Shown piece by piece: positions 35,860 through 44,297 of a stretch of DNA of 64,000 nucleotides; the first letter of the stretch is position 1, and every line of letters starts with the position of its first letter. This DNA comes from Aurantiacibacter xanthus (GTDB lineage Bacteria; Pseudomonadota; Alphaproteobacteria; Sphingomonadales; Sphingomonadaceae), in NCBI RefSeq assembly GCF_003584015.1, contig NZ_QXFM01000144.1, positions 1 through 64,000 of the forward strand. Reading direction: 5' to 3'. Below the pieces are notes generated by a model that ran no database searches, had not been told where the DNA came from, and saw only the letters and a list, made by a program, of their open reading frames with translations. Both the position numbers and the translations under genes were made by a program.

Positions 35860-37557
35860 TTACAACACGCCCTCGGACAGCATCGAGGCCGCCGTATCCG
35901 CCGCCCGTGCCGACAGGGCCATGTAGGTCAGCGAGGGGTTCTGACACCCGCTCGAAGCCATCGCCGCGCCGTCGGTGATGAACAGATTGGGCACCTCGTG
36001 CGTCTGGTTCCACTTGTTGAGCACCGACTTGCCCGGATCCTTGCCCATGCAGGCGGTGCCCATCTCGTGAATGCCGAGCCCCGGAGGCGAGCCACCGCTT
36101 ATCGAGGCCGTGACGGTGCCGCCCGCCGCCTCTGCCATGGCCCGGCCATCCGCCTGCACTGTCTCGGTCATCTTGCGCTCGTTCTCGCCGAAGGCGCAGG
36201 AGATGTTGACCAGCGGGATCCCCCATTGATCGGTTTCGCTCTTGTCGAGCGTCACGCGGTTCTCGGGATTGGGCAACACCTCGCCGAACCCGGCCAGAAA
36301 CAGCGTCCACGGCCCCAGTTCCCGAGCCCGTGCCTTCAGCTCTTCGCCGATCCCCGCCTGAGCGAGCGCAGCGCTCGCTCCGCCCTTGCGCGAGAAGCCG
36401 CCCTGAAAGCCGTAGCCACGCAGGAACGGCTCATCGTTGCCATTGAGATTGCGATAGCGCGGGATGTAGAAGCCGGTCGGTCTGCGCCCGAAATAATATG
36501 TGTCGGGCAGATTGTCGAAGGTCGCCACCGTCAGCATTTGATAGAGATGATCCATCAGGTTGCGGCCCACCATATCGCTGCCGTTGGCGAGGCCACGCGG
36601 CATCGCCTCGCTGGCCGAATTAAGCAGGATCTGCGCGGTGCCGATCGTCGAGGCGCAGCAGAAGATCACCTTCGCCTTGTAGGTCGAGCCCGCCTTCGTC
36701 TTGGCGTCCACCACCTGCACCCCGGTCGCCTTGCCGCTGGCGGGATCGTAGACAATCGAATGCACGATGGCATCGGTGATGACGGTCAGGTTGCCCGTCC
36801 GCTCGGCGGCAGGCAGCGAGGAATTGAGGCTGGAATGGTAAGCGCCGAACATGCAGCCACGCTCGCACAGCGATCGCACCTTGCACGGCGCGCGGCCCAG
36901 TTCCTGATGGTGCGGACGCGCCTCGCTCAGATTCGCGGCGCGCCCCGGAATGACCTTGCGGCCGGGGAACCGGCTTTCCACCGCCGCCTTGAAGGCAAGT
37001 TCGCCATCGTTCAGTGCGAATGGGGGCAAAAAGTCGCCATCGGGCAACTGCGGCAGTCCCTCGCGCGAGCCTGAGACGCCGATGAAATTCTCGACATGGC
37101 TGTACCACGGGGCGATGTCATCGTAGCGGATCGGCCAGTCCGACCCGATCCCGTCGCGCGCATTGGCCTCGAAGTCCATTTGCGACAGGCGGTAGGTCTG
37201 GCGTCCCCACATGATCGACCGGCCACCCAGATGATAGCCGCGGATCCAGCTGAAGGGCTTGCCCTCGGGTGTCTTGTAGGGGTGCTCGCTGTCTTTCACG
37301 AACAGATGCTTGGTCGCGCTGGACAGCGCATAGCACTGGCCTTGCACGGGGTAGTCCGCCGCCAGTTCGTCCTCGGGGACATTGCCGCCATTGGGCAGGT
37401 CCCATGGCTGCATCCAGTCGGTCTGGTCTTCCTTCTTACCGCGTTCGATATTCCTGCCGCGCTCGAGCACGAGCACCTTCAGCCCGCGCTCGGTCAGTTC
37501 CTTGGCGGCCATACCACCGCTCATTCCCGAGCCGATGACGATTGCGTCGAAATCCAT
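35860..37557 (-). CDS. GMC-family dehydrogenase large subunit (glucoside-3-dehydrogenase/gluconate-2-dehydrogenase type)
   Basis: This is a 565-residue flavoprotein starting MDFDAIVIGSGMSGGMAAKEL (GxGxxG at residues 9-14). It has the motif GRSIMWGRQTYRLS, a cysteine-containing segment CKVRSLCERGCMFGAYHSSLN, FCCASTIGTAQILLNS, and the C-terminal GIHEMGTACMG followed by DGAAMASSGCQNPSLTYMAL with the conserved Asn. This matches the large subunit of membrane-associated sugar dehydrogenases that oxidise C3 of glycosides. The start follows AAGGA. The small subunit gene lies 20 bp upstream. A cytochrome partner is not in the window. Confidence 0.87.
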   Translation of the reverse strand: MDFDAIVIGSGMSGGMAAKELTERGLKVLVLERGRNIERGKKEDQTDWMQPWDLPNGGNVPEDELAADYPVQGQCYALSSATKHLFVKDSEHPYKTPEGKPFSWIRGYHLGGRSIMWGRQTYRLSQMDFEANARDGIGSDWPIRYDDIAPWYSHVENFIGVSGSREGLPQLPDGDFLPPFALNDGELAFKAAVESRFPGRKVIPGRAANLSEARPHHQELGRAPCKVRSLCERGCMFGAYHSSLNSSLPAAERTGNLTVITDAIVHSIVYDPASGKATGVQVVDAKTKAGSTYKAKVIFCCASTIGTAQILLNSASEAMPRGLANGSDMVGRNLMDHLYQMLTVATFDNLPDTYYFGRRPTGFYIPRYRNLNGNDEPFLRGYGFQGGFSRKGGASAALAQAGIGEELKARARELGPWTLFLAGFGEVLPNPENRVTLDKSETDQWGIPLVNISCAFGENERKMTETVQADGRAMAEAAGGTVTASISGGSPPGLGIHEMGTACMGKDPGKSVLNKWNQTHEVPNLFITDGAAMASSGCQNPSLTYMALSARAADTAASMLSEGVL

Positions 37558-37577
37558 GGCAAACGATCCTTATTGAC

Positions 37578-38178
37578 TCAGAAACTGCCGGCCCCGCCTT
37601 CGGGGCGGGTCTCGGGAGTGACGGGAATGGACGGATCCCACCGTCCGGGCATGTGGGTGTAGGCGAGTTCGTGCGTCAGCGCCGGCTCCGATACGTAGAA
37701 CAGGAGGACGATGATCTGCTTGAACCTCTGATAATCCGCATCTTTCGCGGACGGCGGGCTGAACAGTTCCTCCTCGCCTTGCGGGGCCGGTGCCAGGGCG
37801 GCGGCGTCATAGTCAGCCAGCAGCCGCGACTGTTCGCCCGCCGGCAGCGCAGCAAAGCCGCCGCCCAGCGCGCCCAGAGCCGCCAGCACGCCCGCCATCT
37901 GCGCGCGCGTTTCCTCGCTCGCCCAGTTCGCCATCAGCCCCTCGAACGCAGCGGGCACACCGGCATCGAGCGCGCCCACGCTGTCACCCTTCGGCACGAT
38001 CCGGTCGGCCAGCGCGGTGATCAGCGCCATGTCCTCGGCGCTGTAGCGAAAGGGGCTGTCTTCGTCCGCAAGACCGATTGCGTCGCAAGCGCTGAGTGCA
38101 GCGCCGGCACCGGCCAGCAACAATAGGCGACGCAGCAGCGTGCTGCCGGTTCATCCCGTCCCAATCAGGCATCAACAT
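37578..38178 (-). pseudogene. Gluconate-2-dehydrogenase subunit 3-like small subunit, apparent frameshift near the start
   Basis: The frame from 38141 to 37578 encodes a subunit-3-type protein of about 187 residues (TLLRRLLLLAGAGAALSACD, then DMALITALADRIVPKGDSVGALDAGVPAAFEGLM and the C-terminal ELAYTHMPGRWDPS). It has no ATG: an in-frame TGA stands at the expected start. The ATGs with upstream ribosome-binding sites (38154 or 38178) are in another frame, encoding MNRQ. Removing one base from CAGC at 38142-38145 would join them as a twin-arginine-type leader reading MNRxTLLRRLLLLAGAG. Either a real frameshift, a sequencing error, or a rare TTG start (38123) explains this. The partner is the GMC large subunit downstream. 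Confidence 0.65.
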
Positions 38179-38305
38179 TCATCTCCCGATTTTCCCAAAA
38201 TCTAAACAAGGCTATGGCTTTCAGCAAATCAATCGATCCGGTATGCCCGGCTCGGACGAAGAAATTGTTCGGCCGTTCAAATAGCCGACACAAGGAGAGG
38301 AAATC

Positions 38306-39280
38306 ATGACCAGTTTCGATCGGCGTACCTTGCTGCGCACCACCGGCGCTGCCGGACTTGTTGTCCTGCTGGCGGGATGCGGCGGCGGGGAGCAGGCTCC
38401 GGCCCCGACCAGATTCTTCGAGCGGATCGGCAAGCCGATCGGGCTGCAACTCTATGCGCTGGGCGACGAGGTCGGTGCCGATCTGGGGGCCACGCTCGCC
38501 GCCGTGAAGGCGATGGGCTACGGCGAGATCGAACTGCCCGGCCTTTACGGCCAGACCCCGGCGGACATTCGCAAGCTGGCCGACGCCGCCGGTCTGCCGA
38601 TTGCCAGCCTGCACGTGCCGGCGGCAGCCTTTGTGCCGGGCAACGACCTCACCTTCGAGGCTGCCCCCGACACCATTGCCGAAGCCGCCCAGACGCTCGG
38701 CGTCAAGCAACTGGTGATCCCCTTTCCGATCCTGCCCGATGGCTTTGCCATGGGAGAAGGCGAGGCCTTTCCGGCAGCCATATCGCGCGCCTTTTCGGGC
38801 ACGGATCTGGCCTTCTGGCAACGCACGGCTGCGCGCTTCAACGAAATCGGCGCGCAGATGCAGGAACGCGGCATCCCGGTGGCCTACCACAACCACAATA
38901 TCGAATTTGCCCCGCTGGGGGATACCACGCCGTGGGCCGTGCTGATGGCCGAAACCGACCCGGCGCTGCTCAAGGTCGAGCTTGACCTCGGGTGGGTGGC
39001 GCAGGCCGGGCTCGACCCCGCCACCATGCTGACCGAACTCGGCCCTCGCGTCACTTCGCTGCACGTCAAGGATGTCGCCAAGGGCGGGGCGCAGAGCTTC
39101 TATTTCGGCGCCACTCCGACCGAGGTCGGCTCGGGCCGGATCGACTGGGCCAGTGTGCTGCCGATTGCCGCCGATATCGGCGTGGCGCACTACTTCGTCG
39201 AACAGGAACCGCCGTTCACCATCCCGCGCCCCGAAGCGATGGAGAAGTCGGCGCAATTCCTGCTGGGACTGGAAGCCTAG
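38306..39280 (+). CDS. TIM-barrel isomerase/epimerase-like lipoprotein with Tat signal
   Basis: This is a 324-residue protein. The leader FDRRTLLRTTGAAGLVVLLAGC has the twin-arginine motif and a lipobox (Cys28), so it is exported folded and probably lipidated. The barrel carries metal-site residues in GEIELPGLYG, VAYHNHNIEF, LKVELDLGWV and TSLHVKDVAKG. An exported epimerase-like barrel next to a periplasm-facing GMC dehydrogenase fits proposed 3-keto-glycoside cleavage or isomerisation outside the cytoplasm; that is inference. The start follows AAGGAGAGG. It diverges from the small-subunit gene and overlaps the next gene's 3' end by 4 bp. Confidence 0.85.
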   Translation: MTSFDRRTLLRTTGAAGLVVLLAGCGGGEQAPAPTRFFERIGKPIGLQLYALGDEVGADLGATLAAVKAMGYGEIELPGLYGQTPADIRKLADAAGLPIASLHVPAAAFVPGNDLTFEAAPDTIAEAAQTLGVKQLVIPFPILPDGFAMGEGEAFPAAISRAFSGTDLAFWQRTAARFNEIGAQMQERGIPVAYHNHNIEFAPLGDTTPWAVLMAETDPALLKVELDLGWVAQAGLDPATMLTELGPRVTSLHVKDVAKGGAQSFYFGATPTEVGSGRIDWASVLPIAADIGVAHYFVEQEPPFTIPRPEAMEKSAQFLLGLEA

Positions 39281-40134
39281 CATGCGGTGAGGCAGTGGCG
39301 GATATAGGCATATCCGCCCTCCACAACGTCGACCGGATCAGCAAAGAACGGCCGCCACACACGCGTGGCGGCGGCCAGTTCAGGCACCGCCTGGCCGAAG
39401 GCTTCGATGGTCAGCCAACCATCGTAGCCGCGTGTGGCGAGCAAGGCGATGGCCTCGGCGATGCGCGCCTGTCCGGTGCCCGGCGTGCCGCGATCGTTTT
39501 CCGAGATATGGACATGGGCGAGCGCGCCTGCCGCCAGCATCGCATCGAGCGCGGCAATGGGGTCGCGCTCCTCGATATGCGCGTGGAAGCTGTCGTAGAG
39601 GATGCCCACGGCCGGGTCGCCAACCCGCGCAATCATCTCGCGCGCCTGAGCGCCGGTATTGAGAACATGGGCCTCGAACCGGTTCAGCGGCTCCACCGCT
39701 AGGACGATCCCGCGCTCCGCGGCATAAGGCGCAAGGTCGCCAAGGAACTCTGCGCAGCGTTCACGCTCGGCCTCGCTCGGGCCCGTGCCGGTGAAATGAC
39801 CCAGCGGCTGAAACAGCGGGCCAACCACCAGCCCGGCGCCCAGTTCCGCCGCGCAATCCAGCACTGCGCGCGCATAGTCGAGCGCCGCCGCCCGCTCGCT
39901 CGCCGCGGGGGAAACCGGGTTCTGGCCCGGATCTGTGAAAGCGGTCGAAGCCGTGCGGGCCAGCCCCAGCCCGTCGAGCATGGCGCCCAGCCGCCGATAG
40001 TGAGCGGGGTCGCCCGTATCGAACAGCGGCACCTCGACCCCGTCAAACCCCGTGGCGGCGATATGCTCCAGCACCGGAAGAAGCTCCGGCGTGACGTGGC
40101 CGGTCCACAGCAGCAGGTTGATCCCGATCCGCAA
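39277..40134 (-). CDS. Sugar phosphate isomerase/epimerase-like protein (tagatose/psicose-3-epimerase type)
   Basis: This is a cytoplasmic TIM barrel of about 285 residues with the metal-binding pattern of ketose 3-epimerases: IVLAVEPLNRFEAH (Glu), VGILYDSFHAHIEE (Asp, His), AHVHISENDRGTPGTG and GWLTIEAFG (Glu). The start is uncertain; TTG at 40134 (protein MRIGINLLLW) has GCGGAG upstream and follows the MFS stop by 5 bp, while a GTG at 40176 would overlap it. It forms an operon with the MFS and ThuA genes. It probably interconverts a ketose or 3-keto-sugar. Confidence 0.82.
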   Translation of the reverse strand: MRIGINLLLWTGHVTPELLPVLEHIAATGFDGVEVPLFDTGDPAHYRRLGAMLDGLGLARTASTAFTDPGQNPVSPAASERAAALDYARAVLDCAAELGAGLVVGPLFQPLGHFTGTGPSEAERERCAEFLGDLAPYAAERGIVLAVEPLNRFEAHVLNTGAQAREMIARVGDPAVGILYDSFHAHIEERDPIAALDAMLAAGALAHVHISENDRGTPGTGQARIAEAIALLATRGYDGWLTIEAFGQAVPELAAATRVWRPFFADPVDVVEGGYAYIRHCLTAC

Positions 40135-40139
40135 GCGCC

Positions 40140-41444
40140 TCAGCTCCGCTGGCGCCTGCGGCGTTCGACCAGCCACAGCGCGCCGAAGATCACGAACAGG
40201 ATCACTGGCACCACGGCGATGGCCTGGAAGCTCTTCTCGGCGGCAAAGGCCAGCACTTCCTGCAATTCCGGCCCCGGCAGCAGCGCGGCAAAGGCCTCGG
40301 CCCCGCCCGCCTTCTCCAGCTTGGCACGGTCGTAGATCTCGCCGATCTTCGGGAGCACGGCGTAGATGGCCATGGCTCCGGCGAAGCCGACAATGCCGAT
40401 GCCCCAGGGGCCGCTGTCAGGATAGCGGCGGGAGGTCGCCGCGAGCATGGTCGGCCACATGAAGCACACGCCGACTGCCCAGGCAGTCGCCGCCACCAGC
40501 GCGGTGACCGGCGAGTTCGCAAGGCTCAGCAGGTAGAGCCCGATGGCGGCGGGCACACAGCACATGCACAGCAGACCAATGTCCGAAAAGCGCCGTTCGA
40601 GCGGCCCGGCAAAGTGCCGCATGACGAACATGATGGCCGAGACGTAAACCAGCACGAGAATGCCCGGCATGCCCACGGTCTGGGTCAATGCCACGTCGAC
40701 CCAACTGCCCGGAGCCAGTTCGGCCGAGGCGGTCAGGAACATGATCGCGGGGAACACCCAGAAGCTCGCGTGCCGGAACGGCTCCCGGATCATGGCGGAG
40801 AAAGACACGCCCTTGGCGGTGCTCTCGGTCACCGGGAAGGTCTGCGGCAGCGTCAGCACGAAACACAGCACTGCCGGGACCATGATAAGGCCGATCATCA
40901 GTTGCCAGCTAAGGCCCATCCCGTCCTTCAGGAACACCGAAGCCAGCCCGCCGAGGATTACGCCAAACGGCCACCACGCATGCAGCGCGTTGAGCTTGCC
41001 GGTCTTGTCCTCGGGATAGATTGCCGCCGTCACCGGATTGGTCGAGGCCTCCATCGCCCCCCAGCCCAGCCCGCATACGATCATGCCGATATTGAGCATG
41101 AGGTACATGGCCTCCCCCGCGCCCGCCATGGGCGAGAGCAGGATCAGCAGCGGCCCGACGATGAACGAGGACGACGAGAACAGCACCACCTTCTTGGCGC
41201 CGATCACATCGAGAAACGGCGAGATCACGAGCAGGCTGAGCGCGAAGCCGAGGAACGAATAGCCGAGCGTGGCAGCGATCATCTCGCCCGAACTCATCGG
41301 CATCCATGGATCGAGCAACTCGGCCTTGATCGCCCCGGACACGCCGGTGCGGATCGAAAAGCCCATCGCCGCGGTCAGAACCGCGAGCAGGCATACTCTG
41401 AACAGCGCACGGGCATTGCCCGCGCTGGCTTGCGCTTCAGTCAT
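40140..41444 (-). CDS. MFS transporter, sugar-type
   Basis: This is a 434-residue membrane protein with about twelve hydrophobic segments, including IGAKKVVLFSSSSFIVGPLLILL, LNIGMIVCGLGWGAMEASTNPVTAAIYPEDKTGKLNALHAWWPFGVILGG and AVVPVILFVIFGALWLVERRRRQ. The segment around NALHAWWPFG resembles the FucP/sugar-permease group. It lies between the ThuA and epimerase genes, so it likely imports the sugar or keto-sugar they process. Confidence 0.82.
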   Translation of the reverse strand: MTEAQASAGNARALFRVCLLAVLTAAMGFSIRTGVSGAIKAELLDPWMPMSSGEMIAATLGYSFLGFALSLLVISPFLDVIGAKKVVLFSSSSFIVGPLLILLSPMAGAGEAMYLMLNIGMIVCGLGWGAMEASTNPVTAAIYPEDKTGKLNALHAWWPFGVILGGLASVFLKDGMGLSWQLMIGLIMVPAVLCFVLTLPQTFPVTESTAKGVSFSAMIREPFRHASFWVFPAIMFLTASAELAPGSWVDVALTQTVGMPGILVLVYVSAIMFVMRHFAGPLERRFSDIGLLCMCCVPAAIGLYLLSLANSPVTALVAATAWAVGVCFMWPTMLAATSRRYPDSGPWGIGIVGFAGAMAIYAVLPKIGEIYDRAKLEKAGGAEAFAALLPGPELQEVLAFAAEKSFQAIAVVPVILFVIFGALWLVERRRRQRS

Positions 41445-41486
41445 GTAAATCCGTCCATCTCCCGCGCCGGCTTATTTTCCGGCTTA

Positions 41487-42350
41487 CTATTCGCAACCGT
41501 TGCCCTCCAGCCGGAGCGCCCATCGTGTCGCGCCAAGCAGCATGGCCTGATATTCGGGCTCTGTATAGCTCTCAGGCCGGTGACCGAGGGCGGAATAGAA
41601 CGCGCGGCCGCCGCCCTGACAGTGCCACCAGGCCATCGGGTGATCGCTGCCCATCGCCAGACGCTCGGGCGCGTAGCTCTCCTCATCGATCGTCAGCAGG
41701 ATATCGTAGCCCTTGGCGCGCGGGGAAGCTTCGAAGCTGTAGAACTCGTCGATCCAGAACCAGTGCGGCGGCAGCCCGGCAGTAGCGGGATGGTCTCCGC
41801 CTTCAGGCACCAGCCGCCCGCTCTGAAACTGCGGGGCCATCGGGTGCCCGATGAACTGCGCGCCGATCAGTTCATCGACGTACCAGCGCCAGGCATATTC
41901 GTTGTCACCGCCCGAACCATGAAACCCGACGAAGCCGCCGCCGCCTTCGACATAGGCGCGAAACGCCTCGCGCTGCTGCGGCGTGAACACGTCTCCGCTG
42001 ACATTGTTGAACACCACCGCATCGAACCGGGCGAGCATCTCGGGGGTGAAGTTGGCGGCGTTCTCGGTCTGGAAGTAGTCCCATCCCTGCTCGCGGGCGA
42101 AGCGGGCGAACAGGTCGTTGGCAGCCGGGATCGCATCATCATGGCGATATCCGCGGGTCTTGGAGAAGACGAGGATCGCAGGCCGCTCGGCCTCGTCCGG
42201 TGCGGTGGCGGCCAGCAGCTTCACCCCGTCAACGTAGTACCGCTGAAACCCGCTCCAGCCGAAGGCCACCAGCGCCACGATCGCCGCCAGCGCGAACACC
42301 GTCACCAGATCGAGAGCACGCGCCAATCGCGCGCGCGAAATCCCTGCCAT
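41487..42350 (-). CDS. ThuA-domain protein with N-terminal membrane anchor
   Basis: This is a 287-residue protein with one N-terminal transmembrane helix (LDLVTVFALAAIVALVAFGWSGF) and a ThuA, glutamine-amidotransferase-like domain: ILVFSKTRGYRHDDAIPA, FDAVVFNNVSGDVFTPQQREAFRAYVEGGGGFVGFHG, then GGGRAFYSALGH. ThuA proteins take part in 3-keto-trehalose and related glycoside metabolism, though the reaction is not settled. The start at 42350 follows GAGAGGGAG. It is the first gene of a three-gene unit with MFS and epimerase genes. Confidence 0.83.
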   Translation of the reverse strand: MAGISRARLARALDLVTVFALAAIVALVAFGWSGFQRYYVDGVKLLAATAPDEAERPAILVFSKTRGYRHDDAIPAANDLFARFAREQGWDYFQTENAANFTPEMLARFDAVVFNNVSGDVFTPQQREAFRAYVEGGGGFVGFHGSGGDNEYAWRWYVDELIGAQFIGHPMAPQFQSGRLVPEGGDHPATAGLPPHWFWIDEFYSFEASPRAKGYDILLTIDEESYAPERLAMGSDHPMAWWHCQGGGRAFYSALGHRPESYTEPEYQAMLLGATRWALRLEGNGCE

Positions 42351-42414
42351 AAATCCACTCCCTCTCACCGCGTCGTCTTATTGCGACAGCATCTGAATCA
42401 GATTCGAACACCGT

Positions 42415-42427
42415 TGTAGCGCTACCA
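42415..42427. promoter_or_regulatory. LacI-family-type operator upstream of the ThuA operon
   Basis: TGTAGCGCTACCA contains the perfect 10-bp palindrome GTAGCGCTAC (42416-42425). It is close to the TGGTAGCGCTAACA/TGGTAGCGCTACCA sites bound by LacI-family sugar repressors in related proteobacteria. It lies 65 bp upstream of the ThuA start. No LacI gene is in the window. Confidence 0.55.
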
Positions 42428-42487
42428 TTCACAAAATCGACCACTAATCGCAAGAAACAGGGAAGAAGCCGGGGAAGTGGGAGAGCG

Positions 42488-42625
42488 CTACTTCTTGCAG
42501 AGGCCCGCGATATACCGGAGCGCTGCGGCCGTATCGTCTTTCGTCGGCTGGCACTCGACATCAATGGCCCGGCCATCGCCTCCGGCTGAGCGGCATTGTG
42601 GCGAGCCGCGCTTCGTCCCTGTCAG
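42488..42625 (-). pseudogene. Possible 3' remnant of an unidentified gene
   Basis: Within the 319-bp gap 42351-42669 the minus strand holds one frame of about 45 codons with coding-like GC-rich third positions. It ends DDTAAALRYIAGLCKK before a TAG stop, but has no upstream ATG or GTG in frame before a stop at 42626. It could be the tail of a decayed gene or a CTG-initiated small protein. No homology is recognised. The rest of the gap holds only the LacI-type operator and the ThuA leader. Confidence 0.25.
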
Positions 42626-42669
42626 TCAGGGGCGGCAAGCGCATAGCGGCGGCGCATTTGGTCTGACGC

Positions 42670-44193
42670 TCAGCAATTCAGGGCCACTCCGACCGACTTC
42701 AGCTCGGTGTACAGTTCAATCGCACTCCACCCCATTTCGCGCCCCCAACCGGACTGACGGAAACCCCCGAACGGAAGAGCCGGATCGATCACATGGTGCG
42801 TGTTGATCCCGACCGTGCCAGCCTTGATCTTTTTCGCTACCGAATGCGCACGGTCGATATTTTGCGTGAACAGGCTCGCGGCAAGGCCGTAGATGCTGTT
42901 GTTCGCCTCCCGCACCGCGCTGGCGACATCGCCATCAGCAAAGGTGGAGGAGACGAGGACCGGGCCGAAGATCTCTTCCCTGACCACGGCCATATCGGGC
43001 CTTGTCTCGGCCAGGATCGTCGGCTGGACGAAATAGCCGACCTCTCCGTGGCGCTCACCACCGCAGAGCAATCTGGCACCCTCGGCTAAGCCCGAACGGA
43101 TATAGCCCAGCACCTTGTCCTGCTGCTCGGCCGAGACCAGCGGCCCGATCTGCGTCGCCGGGTCGAGACCCGGCCCGATCCGCAGGCCCTTCGCATGATC
43201 GGCCAGCGCCTCGTGCGCATGCTCGGCAATGCTCTCCTCGACATAGAGGCGGCTGCCGGCGGTGCAGGTCTGCCCCATGTTGTAAAAAATGCCGGAGGCG
43301 ATCGCCGGAATGGCCACATCGAGATCGGCATCGGCAAACAGGATCATGGGCGACTTTCCACCCAGCTCCAGCGAGACCTTCTTCAGATTGCCTTTTGCCG
43401 CATCGAGGATTTTCTTCCCGACCTCGGTCGAGCCGGTGAAGGCGACCTTGTCGACAGCATCGTGCGCGGCAAGCGCCGCCCCGACCTCCTCGCCAAGGCC
43501 CGTCACCACGTTGAAGACACCGTCCGGGAAGCCTGCTTCCTGCACGAGTTCGGCCAGCCGCAAGGCGGTCAGAGGCGTCTGCTCCGCCGGTTTGAGAACG
43601 ATGGTGCACCCGGTCGCCAGCGCCGGGGCGACTTTCCAGATCGCCATCATGAAGGAGAAATTCCACGGCACGATCTGCGCGCAGACCCCGACCGGCTCGC
43701 GCAGGGTATAGGCATGAAAGGCACTGGGCTGCGAAAGGGGGATCGTCTCGCCCGTCAGCTTCGTGCTCCAGCCGGCCATGTAGCGCAGCAGTTCGTGCGA
43801 AAAGGCCACATCGCCCCACCTCGCATCTGTCACCGGCTTGCCGTTGTCGATCGCCTCCAGTTCGGCCAGTTCGTCTGCATGGCGCTCGACCAGATCGCCC
43901 AGCCGCCACACCAGCTTGCCTCGCTCAGCAGGCGTCATCCTTGCCCAGGGCCCTTCGTCGAACGCCTTTCGCGCGGCGGCCACGGCAAGATCGACATCCG
44001 CCGCATTGCCCCGCGCGACGGTGGTGATCCGCTTGGCGGTCGCCGGATCGAGCACGTCGATCCGCGCCTCGCGCTGATGCCATTCGCCATCGATGAACAG
44101 GCCGCGATTGCGGGCGATAAAGGCTTGGGCCGCGTCTCCCAGACGCACAAGATTGGGGGTGGTTTCGGTCACGATCTGCGGTCTTCCTGTCAT
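42670..44193 (-). CDS. NAD-dependent aldehyde dehydrogenase (aminobutyraldehyde/phenylacetaldehyde type)
   Basis: This is a protein of about 507 residues with Asn178 (PWNF), Glu276 (LELGGKS), nucleophile Cys310 (MGQTCTAGSR), FTGSTEVGK, and C-terminal PFGGFRQSGWGREMGWSAIELYTELKSV. It belongs to the class-1/2-like ALDHs that include PuuC-type aminoaldehyde and FeaB-type arylacetaldehyde enzymes. In this cluster the 4-aminobutyraldehyde role would complete putrescine breakdown; that is inference. The start is uncertain: the ATG at 44193 sits just after a strong hairpin, and GTG 44172 has a better ribosome-binding site (AGGAAG). It is last in the minus-strand run. Confidence 0.87.
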   Translation of the reverse strand: MTGRPQIVTETTPNLVRLGDAAQAFIARNRGLFIDGEWHQREARIDVLDPATAKRITTVARGNAADVDLAVAAARKAFDEGPWARMTPAERGKLVWRLGDLVERHADELAELEAIDNGKPVTDARWGDVAFSHELLRYMAGWSTKLTGETIPLSQPSAFHAYTLREPVGVCAQIVPWNFSFMMAIWKVAPALATGCTIVLKPAEQTPLTALRLAELVQEAGFPDGVFNVVTGLGEEVGAALAAHDAVDKVAFTGSTEVGKKILDAAKGNLKKVSLELGGKSPMILFADADLDVAIPAIASGIFYNMGQTCTAGSRLYVEESIAEHAHEALADHAKGLRIGPGLDPATQIGPLVSAEQQDKVLGYIRSGLAEGARLLCGGERHGEVGYFVQPTILAETRPDMAVVREEIFGPVLVSSTFADGDVASAVREANNSIYGLAASLFTQNIDRAHSVAKKIKAGTVGINTHHVIDPALPFGGFRQSGWGREMGWSAIELYTELKSVGVALNC

Positions 44194-44197
44194 GGGA

Positions 44198-44224
44198 GGC
44201 TGCCCCACAACGGGTGGGGCAGCC
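44198..44224 (-). terminator. Strong intercistronic hairpin after the PAD gene
   Basis: On the minus strand GGCTGCCCCAC (44224-44214) and GTGGGGCAGCC (44208-44198) form a perfect 11-bp stem with a 5-base loop. No T-tract follows. It lies immediately before the aldehyde dehydrogenase start and may terminate, stabilise or attenuate the transcript. A weaker CTTCGC/GCGAAG hairpin precedes it at 44241-44258. Confidence 0.5.
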
Positions 44225-44269
44225 CTGTACATGCAGAGGACTTCGCAAAGTCGCGAAGACGTGGAAAGT

Positions 44270-44284
44270 CACCCCGGGGTGGTA
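44270..44284. promoter_or_regulatory. GC-rich operator of the ACCC-N5-GGGT family, upstream of the aldehyde dehydrogenase
   Basis: CACCCCGGGGTGGTA contains a 12-bp perfect palindrome (CACCCCGGGGTG, 44270-44281) and fits the pattern cACCC-N5-GGGTA with one mismatch. It is 77 bp upstream of the ATG at 44193. It is one of six related sites in the 44-60 kb region. Confidence 0.5.
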
Positions 44285-44297
44285 GGAGCGCGCGCGC

